A DNA stretch of 64,000 bases, taken from assembly GCF_000421405.1 (NCBI RefSeq), contig NZ_ATWY01000001.1, forward strand, positions 186,001 through 250,000, read 5' to 3'. The DNA comes from Butyrivibrio sp. NC2007. GTDB taxonomy: Bacteria; Bacillota; Clostridia; Lachnospirales; Lachnospiraceae. Below, piece by piece: positions 59,380 to 64,000 of this stretch. The notes under the pieces were generated by a model, which was not told the origin of the DNA, searched no databases, and saw only the letters and a program-made list of their open reading frames with translations. Position 1 is the stretch's first letter. Every line of letters starts with the position of its first letter. A program made the position numbers and the translations under genes.

Positions 59380-60669
59380 TTATTCGAACCTTACAGCAAT
59401 GGAATTAGCGTGAGCTGTAAGTCCTTCCTGCTTTGCAAAGAGTTCAATATCATCATGTACTCTCTCAAGTGCTGCTCTTGAGTACGAAATAATACTTGTT
59501 TTCTTTACGAAATCATCAACAGAAAGCGGTGAGAAGAATCTTGCAGTTCTGTTTGTAGGAAGAATGTGATTAGGGCCTGCATAGTAGTCTCCGAGAGGTT
59601 CTGAAGAATAATCTCCAAGGAAAATAGCACCTGCATTCCTAATTTTTGTCATTGTTTCATACGGATTAACAGTAATTATCTCAAGGTGCTCAGATGCTAC
59701 TGCATTGGCTGCTTCGATGGCATCCTCCATATTCTCTGCTACAAAAATATATCCATAGTTATCTAAGGACTTCTTTATTATATCCGCTCTTGAAAGAGTC
59801 TGCAAAAATCCGTCAATCTCTTTTGACACATTATCTGCAAGTTCCTGTGATGTAGTAATTAAAATAGCGCTTGCCATCTCATCGTGTTCAGCCTGTGACA
59901 AGAGATCGGCAGCCACATATCTTGCATTTGCACTCTCATCCGCAAGAACAAGTATCTCACTGGGACCTGCGATAGAATCAATTGAAACGTGTCCAAAGCA
60001 TGCTTTCTTGGCAAGTGCAACAAAGATATTGCCAGGTCCTGTTATCTTATCAACTTTAGGTACTGACTCTGTTCCAAATGCCATAGCCGCGATAGCCTGA
60101 GCTCCGCCCACCTTATAACCTTCAGTAACACCTGCTATATCAGCTGCAACAAGAGTTCCGGGATTAACCTTACCATCCTTGCCAGGAGGTGTGCACATAA
60201 CAATTCTCTCAACACCTGCAACCTTGGCAGGAACTACGTTCATAAGTACGCTTGAAGGATAAGCTGCTTTTCCTCCGGGAACATAAACGCCTGAAATCTC
60301 TATCGGAAGAATTCTCTGTCCCAGGATACTTCCGTCTTCTTTGGTATCGATCCAGGTGTTCCTCTTTTGCTTCTCGTGAAAGGCTCTGATATTCTCAGCA
60401 CTTCTCTTCATAACTTCTACAAATTCAGGATCAAGTGCCTTGTATGCCTCTTCTATTTCCTGTCTTGTTATTTTAATTGAATTTGCATCAATTACGCACT
60501 TATCAAACTTCTCTGTGTACTCAAATAAAGCTTTATCGCCGTTATTTCGGATATCAGTTATTATTCCATTTACTGTTTCTTCATACTCACCATAGCTTCC
60601 GGGATTTCTGTTTAAAAGATTTCCAAGAAGTTCTTTTTTTGTTTCTTCTGTAAGCTTAAGTGTTCTCAT
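59380..60669 (-). CDS. hisD: Histidinol dehydrogenase
   Basis: A 429-residue zinc enzyme carrying out the last two oxidations to histidine with NAD. ISGVYVPGGKAAYPSSVLMNVVPAKVAGV, GPGNIFVALAKKACFGHVSID, the SQAEHDEMASAIL segment (ligand Glu/His) and AGPNHILPT are diagnostic. Length fits. Its ATG follows the hisG stop directly. Confidence 0.96.
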   Translation of the reverse strand: MRTLKLTEETKKELLGNLLNRNPGSYGEYEETVNGIITDIRNNGDKALFEYTEKFDKCVIDANSIKITRQEIEEAYKALDPEFVEVMKRSAENIRAFHEKQKRNTWIDTKEDGSILGQRILPIEISGVYVPGGKAAYPSSVLMNVVPAKVAGVERIVMCTPPGKDGKVNPGTLVAADIAGVTEGYKVGGAQAIAAMAFGTESVPKVDKITGPGNIFVALAKKACFGHVSIDSIAGPSEILVLADESANARYVAADLLSQAEHDEMASAILITTSQELADNVSKEIDGFLQTLSRADIIKKSLDNYGYIFVAENMEDAIEAANAVASEHLEIITVNPYETMTKIRNAGAIFLGDYSSEPLGDYYAGPNHILPTNRTARFFSPLSVDDFVKKTSIISYSRAALERVHDDIELFAKQEGLTAHANSIAVRFE

Positions 60670-61308
60670 TTATTCCAAATTCTCCTTAATGTCATTTATG
60701 AGCTTTCTGATTCTCTCAGTCTCCATCTGCATGCTTACCTGATTCACGATCATCCTTGCAGAAAGGGGACAGATTTCTTCAAGAACCTCAAGGCCGTTCT
60801 CCCTGAGTGTTGATCCTGTTTCAACAATATCAACGATCACATCTGAAAGATTAACAATAGGCCCAAGCTCTACCGAGCCGTTTAGCTTAATTATATCAAC
60901 CGTCTGATGCTTTTTATTGTAGAAGTAATCCTTGGCAATATTTGGATACTTGCTTGCAACTCTGATCATCTCACGGTGCTCTAAAAGCTCTTTTGCCTCA
61001 TGAGGTCCGCAGACACACATTCTGCACTTTCCAAAGCCGAGATCCAAGACTTCGTAAACTCTTCTGTTCTCCTCAAGGATAGTGTCAGCGCCTACAATAC
61101 CAATATCCGCAGCGCCATACTCAACATAGGTCGGCACATCAGGTCCCTTTGCCAAAAAGAACTTAAGCTTAAGCTCTTCATTGGTAAAAATAAGTTTTCT
61201 CGTCTTTTTATCTAATATCTCCTCGCACTCAATCCCGCATTTATTAAGTATCTCCATGGTTGAGTTGACAAGGCGTCCCTTTCCAAGGGCAAATGTAAGA
61301 TATCTCAT
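60670..61308 (-). CDS. hisG: ATP phosphoribosyltransferase, short form
   Basis: A 212-residue catalytic subunit of the first histidine step. LTFALGKGRL is the N-terminus of HisG; it then has GPDVPTYVEYGAADIGIVGADTILE and the PRPP motif region DIVETGSTLRENGL. The short form lacks the C-terminal regulatory domain and needs HisZ, encoded just upstream. ATG at 61308 matches the family start; an in-frame ATG at 61323, overlapping the hisZ stop, would add five residues. Confidence 0.94.
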   Translation of the reverse strand: MRYLTFALGKGRLVNSTMEILNKCGIECEEILDKKTRKLIFTNEELKLKFFLAKGPDVPTYVEYGAADIGIVGADTILEENRRVYEVLDLGFGKCRMCVCGPHEAKELLEHREMIRVASKYPNIAKDYFYNKKHQTVDIIKLNGSVELGPIVNLSDVIVDIVETGSTLRENGLEVLEEICPLSARMIVNQVSMQMETERIRKLINDIKENLE

Positions 61309-61319
61309 AAATTCACCAC

Positions 61320-62435
61320 TCATGCCTTTCTGTATGCCAAAGCCACTTTCTGGCCTGATTTTCTCATTTCTATAGCTTCAGACAGTTTAGCCTTAAAGCT
61401 CTCTTCATCAAACTCAGTATATACAGTCTGCTTCTCATGTTCCATTTCAACGTTCTGTCTGTAAAGAGCTGACAAAAGGTCATCAAGTAGAATTACGAAG
61501 CCAATAGCAGGTGCTTCCTGACCGTATTTTCCAAGGAGGTTGTTGTATCTTCCTCCCTTAGCAATGGCATCGCCTACTCCGTAGGTGTATGCGCTAAAAA
61601 TGACACCTGTGTAATAATTGAATTTACTCAGCATTCCAAGGTCAAATGAAACATACTGGGTAACATCATACTCTTTAAGTACCTGATAAAGCCTTTTAAG
61701 GCGCTTTATAGCGTTTAAGCTTCTCTCGTTTGATACCTGCTCCTGAGCCTTATCAAGGGCCTCATCTGAGCCGATAAACTCAGCAACCTTGACTATCAGG
61801 TTTTTATACTTCTCAGGGATATTTCTCTCAGCAAGGATGCTCTCTGCAGCAAAATAGTTCTTCTGAACGATCTGCTCCCTGATCATGACCTCTGTCTCTG
61901 CATCAATACCGGCTTCCTCGCAAATGCCTTTGTAGTACTCTGCATCACCGATGCTGACCTGGAAGTCCTTCAACCCTGAGCTTAAGAGAGATTCTATTAA
62001 AAGAGCTATCATCTCAGCGTCAGCGTATACAGAATCATCTTTAAAGAGCTCAACGCCTATATTGCCTGTTTCCTTTAATTTGCCCTGAAGACTTGAAGTA
62101 TTAAGGAATGTACTGCCCTGATATACAACTCTCACAGGCATTGGATTTTCAAGCATTACCTTGGATGCACATCTGGCAATAGATGGTGTAAAGTCGGGTC
62201 TTAAAACCATTGTATTTCCGTCTTTATCAAAGAACTTGTACAGTTCTCTCGCATCGCTGGCATTTATCTCCTGAGCAAATACATCGAAAAATTCAAACGT
62301 AGGCGTTTCTATATCTTCATATCCATACAGTTTCATCTTCTCATGGATCTTGTCTCTTACGATCAGTCTGTCGCTGCATTCTGAACCATAGATATCTCTA
62401 ACTCCGTCGGGAGTATGTAAAAGTACTTTATTCAT
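61320..62435 (-). CDS. hisZ: ATP phosphoribosyltransferase regulatory subunit
   Basis: A 371-residue protein of the histidyl-tRNA synthetase class II fold without tRNA charging. LLHTPDGVRDIYGSE, YEDIETPTFEFFDVF, LRPDFTPSIARCASK and KGGRYNNLLGKYG are visible, with the HisRS anticodon domain lacking. It assembles with HisG and confers histidine feedback. It heads the his run in this window, behind a likely promoter. Confidence 0.93.
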   Translation of the reverse strand: MNKVLLHTPDGVRDIYGSECSDRLIVRDKIHEKMKLYGYEDIETPTFEFFDVFAQEINASDARELYKFFDKDGNTMVLRPDFTPSIARCASKVMLENPMPVRVVYQGSTFLNTSSLQGKLKETGNIGVELFKDDSVYADAEMIALLIESLLSSGLKDFQVSIGDAEYYKGICEEAGIDAETEVMIREQIVQKNYFAAESILAERNIPEKYKNLIVKVAEFIGSDEALDKAQEQVSNERSLNAIKRLKRLYQVLKEYDVTQYVSFDLGMLSKFNYYTGVIFSAYTYGVGDAIAKGGRYNNLLGKYGQEAPAIGFVILLDDLLSALYRQNVEMEHEKQTVYTEFDEESFKAKLSEAIEMRKSGQKVALAYRKA

Positions 62436-62493
62436 GTCTACCTCACTTTAGTAATGCGCAGTGCTACTATGATAATTCGCTACCATAGAAAAG

Positions 62494-62522
62494 AGTTTAC
62501 ATTATATCAAACAATATGTCAA
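62494..62522 (-). promoter_or_regulatory. Candidate his promoter upstream of hisZ
   Basis: On the minus strand TTGACA (62522-62517) and TAAACT (62499-62494) are 17 bp apart. Two TTGTTTGA-N-ATA copies, 13 bp apart, overlap the -35 and spacer and could be a regulator site. The leader of about 50 nt has no His-rich leader peptide or T-box that I can see. Confidence 0.5.
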
Positions 62523-62526
62523 ACAA

Positions 62527-63066
62527 TTATTCTCTCTCTTCAAGGTCAATCTGCATTGCATCAAGATAAGGGATTAAAAGCCCCGGGTCCTTGTGCTTTT
62601 TTATTACATATTTAAGGTCCAGTTCATCATGGCGAAAGCTCTTTCTGCCTCCTGCCTGTGCTCTGTCCCAGAAAACGCGTAAGTTTCTGTAGGGAAGGTA
62701 ATAGAATTCGTCTAAAGACGTAAAGTAGATAAGAAAAAATGCAACTCCATTCTGCTCCTCAAAGCTTTCCATGAAGTTAACCTGGTGCTGGTGAATATTT
62801 TGCAGTGCAAAAGATGTTGTTGCGCATTCCTTGGCATCAAAGCACACAGGAATACCCTGGACTGCACCAATGTAGTCCACGGTTGACTTTTGATCAAAGT
62901 AGGCAAGCGTTATGTGCCGTGTCTCCTTCTCAATATTTATTGGCGTAATAGGTGTGGGAATTTTCTGAATAAGACAAAGTCCAAGTTCAAGGTACCTCTC
63001 ATTTGTTCTGTTGACCATGTCTTCAAGCGTGGATCCCCTGAGTCCACGAGATTTCCATGTAGGCAT
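62527..63066 (-). CDS. recU: Holliday junction resolvase RecU
   Basis: A 179-residue nuclease that cuts Holliday junctions, the Firmicute counterpart of RuvC. RGSTLEDMVNRTNERYLELG, KIPTPITPI, STVDYIGAVQGIPVCFDAKE (metal-binding Asp, Asp, Glu, Lys) and HQVNFMESF, with FFLIYF, match the PF03838 pattern. It fits a protein of about 170-200 residues. It lies 9 bp after the RluA-family gene. Assignment is by motif only. Confidence 0.87.
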   Translation of the reverse strand: MPTWKSRGLRGSTLEDMVNRTNERYLELGLCLIQKIPTPITPINIEKETRHITLAYFDQKSTVDYIGAVQGIPVCFDAKECATTSFALQNIHQHQVNFMESFEEQNGVAFFLIYFTSLDEFYYLPYRNLRVFWDRAQAGGRKSFRHDELDLKYVIKKHKDPGLLIPYLDAMQIDLEERE

Positions 63067-63075
63067 AATTACCTC

Positions 63076-64000
63076 TTATTCAAATATATTAAATTCCTTT
63101 GGCATAGGAGCCGTAAACTCCTTACCTGAAAGCTCTTCAAAAGGCTCTTTTAAATTCTTTGGAAACTCAAGCCTGTAGCTGTGGAGAAGCTGAAAGTTAA
63201 GTCCCTTATAAGCTTTTCCGCCGTATTTTATATCTCCGAGAATAGGATGCCCTATACCGGCTAAATGAGCCCTTATCTGATGAGGTTTACCTGTTATCAG
63301 CTTAACCTCCAGCATTGTCATATCCTTTTCTCTGTTAAAGGATACAACATGAAACTCGGTTTCAACATAAGAATATGCCGGGTCATGCGGATCTTTATCA
63401 AGAATTACAACCTTGTTTTTCTTATCATCCTTTGACAAAAAACCTTTTAGTGAAAAGTCTGCATCGATCCTGCCCTTAACAATTGTGCGATAGAACTTCC
63501 CAACACTTCTGTCCTTTATAAGCTCATTCATCTTACGTGCGCCTACAAGTGATTTGGCACAGATCACAATACCGCTGGTATTTCGGTCCAGCCTGTTGCA
63601 TATCGAAGGCCTGTAGGTATCAAGGCTCTCTGCTGTGATATCACCCTTATTCAAAAGATATCCGATGAGCCACTCATTTAAGCTGTCATCATCCTTCTGC
63701 GATTTCTGTGAAAGAACACCTGCAGGCTTATCTACAAGAACAATATTATCATCCTCGTAAATAACGTGAAGTTCACCAATCTTTTTATAAGATAACAATT
63801 CCGGGCACTCTTTATCAGAACCTGCCTCAGTTCCGCGAAACTTATTCAGGGTATCATCAGTAAAGAAGATCTTTATTACATCTCCCTTTTTAAGTTTTTC
63901 CATTCCGTCTGACTTTTTGTCATTAAGGGTAATGTTCTTCTTTCGCAGCATCTTGTAAACAAAGCCGCTTGAAGCCTCTTTTAAATAGCCCTTAAGGAAT
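63076..64000 (-). CDS. RluA-family pseudouridine synthase, RluC-like (5' truncated by window edge)
   Basis: The frame is open to the last base of the window, so the N-terminus is missing. About 308 residues are seen: an S4 domain whose end reads ASSGFVYKMLRKKNITLNDKKSDG, then the catalytic domain with VLVDKPAGVLSQ, the catalytic Asp in CNRLDRNTSG, and TGKPHQIRAHLAGIGHPILGD. This resembles RluC-type enzymes that modify 23S rRNA; the exact site is not predictable. The ATG at 63951 is internal. Confidence 0.9.
   Translation of the reverse strand, partial: FLKGYLKEASSGFVYKMLRKKNITLNDKKSDGMEKLKKGDVIKIFFTDDTLNKFRGTEAGSDKECPELLSYKKIGELHVIYEDDNIVLVDKPAGVLSQKSQKDDDSLNEWLIGYLLNKGDITAESLDTYRPSICNRLDRNTSGIVICAKSLVGARKMNELIKDRSVGKFYRTIVKGRIDADFSLKGFLSKDDKKNKVVILDKDPHDPAYSYVETEFHVVSFNREKDMTMLEVKLITGKPHQIRAHLAGIGHPILGDIKYGGKAYKGLNFQLLHSYRLEFPKNLKEPFEELSGKEFTAPMPKEFNIFE

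Noticed and set aside
62436..62526. His attenuator or T-box upstream of hisZ
   Set aside because: The leader is about 50 nt, has no run of His codons, no T-box sequence and no terminator hairpin.

Overview
The window reads as a chromosomal stretch of a low-to-moderate GC Firmicute, most likely a Lachnospiraceae member of the Butyrivibrio/Pseudobutyrivibrio type. This is inferred from several things: Clostridia-type gene order (miaB-mutS-mutL-miaA, mreBCD-PBP2-rodA-mgsA, TIGR03960-TIGR03936-rng-rplU-prp-rpmA-obg, hisZ-hisG-hisD-hisB-hisIE); an L27 with the Firmicute cleavable leader next to its protease Prp; divergent lexA/yneA; RecU instead of RuvC; and a large secreted starch-degrading enzyme. 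No tRNA, rRNA or CRISPR array was seen. There is one complete insertion sequence and otherwise mainly housekeeping DNA.

Layout. 1-1300: 3' end of tyrS and a transaldolase/F6P aldolase gene converge on a strong terminator nested in a 28-bp inverted repeat. 1.4-8.2 kb: copper ATPase with a fused CopZ-like domain, dUTPase, gltX, a UvrD-type helicase and a convergent DUF1292 gene. 8.3-19.9 kb: a degenerate GlgX-like GH13 protein, pepT, then miaB-mutS-mutL-miaA and a methionine-gamma-lyase-like gene. 20-28.2 kb: cell-shape operon mreB-mreC-mreD-PBP2-rodA, then mgsA, a lipoprotein D,D-carboxypeptidase and a small P-loop protein. 28.2-33.8 kb: HlyD-like adaptor, sepF, aroB, lspA, rluD-like and a cytidylate-kinase-like gene. 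34-36.9 kb: an isolated unknown gene and the dhaL-dhaM-dhaK dihydroxyacetone kinase operon. 37-40.5 kb: a secreted, multi-CBM alpha-amylase with a consensus promoter and palindromic operators. 40.6-47.6 kb: two CPBP membrane proteases, a second D,D-carboxypeptidase, a Xer-like recombinase, a DHH phosphoesterase and the SOS pair yneA/lexA. 47.6-49.1 kb: an IS3-family (IS150-group) element sitting in the loop of the lexA/rsfS terminator. 49.1-57.3 kb (minus strand): the rplU-prp-rpmA-obg-yhbY-nadD-yqeK-rsfS series, preceded by two radical-SAM-associated genes and rng. 57.3-62.5 kb: a partial his cluster. 62.5-64 kb: recU and a truncated RluA-family gene.

The genes fall into a few functional groups: tRNA and ribosome maturation (gltX, miaA/B, rplU/rpmA/prp/obg/rsfS/yhbY, RluA-family enzymes), genome maintenance (mutSL, helicase, recU, lexA/yneA, dut, Xer), wall growth and division (mre/PBP2/rodA, two carboxypeptidases, sepF), and carbohydrate/triose metabolism (amylase, dha operon, mgsA, transaldolase). 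No clearly new multi-gene system was found. The most unusual items are the nucleophile-less GH13 protein, the internal CopZ-type translation signal in copA, the IS that splits a terminator hairpin, the HisF-like pseudo-barrel on HisIE, the tyrS/tal palindromic element, and the unknown gene at 34015. All statements come from reading the sequence; family names are from memory, with no database search.
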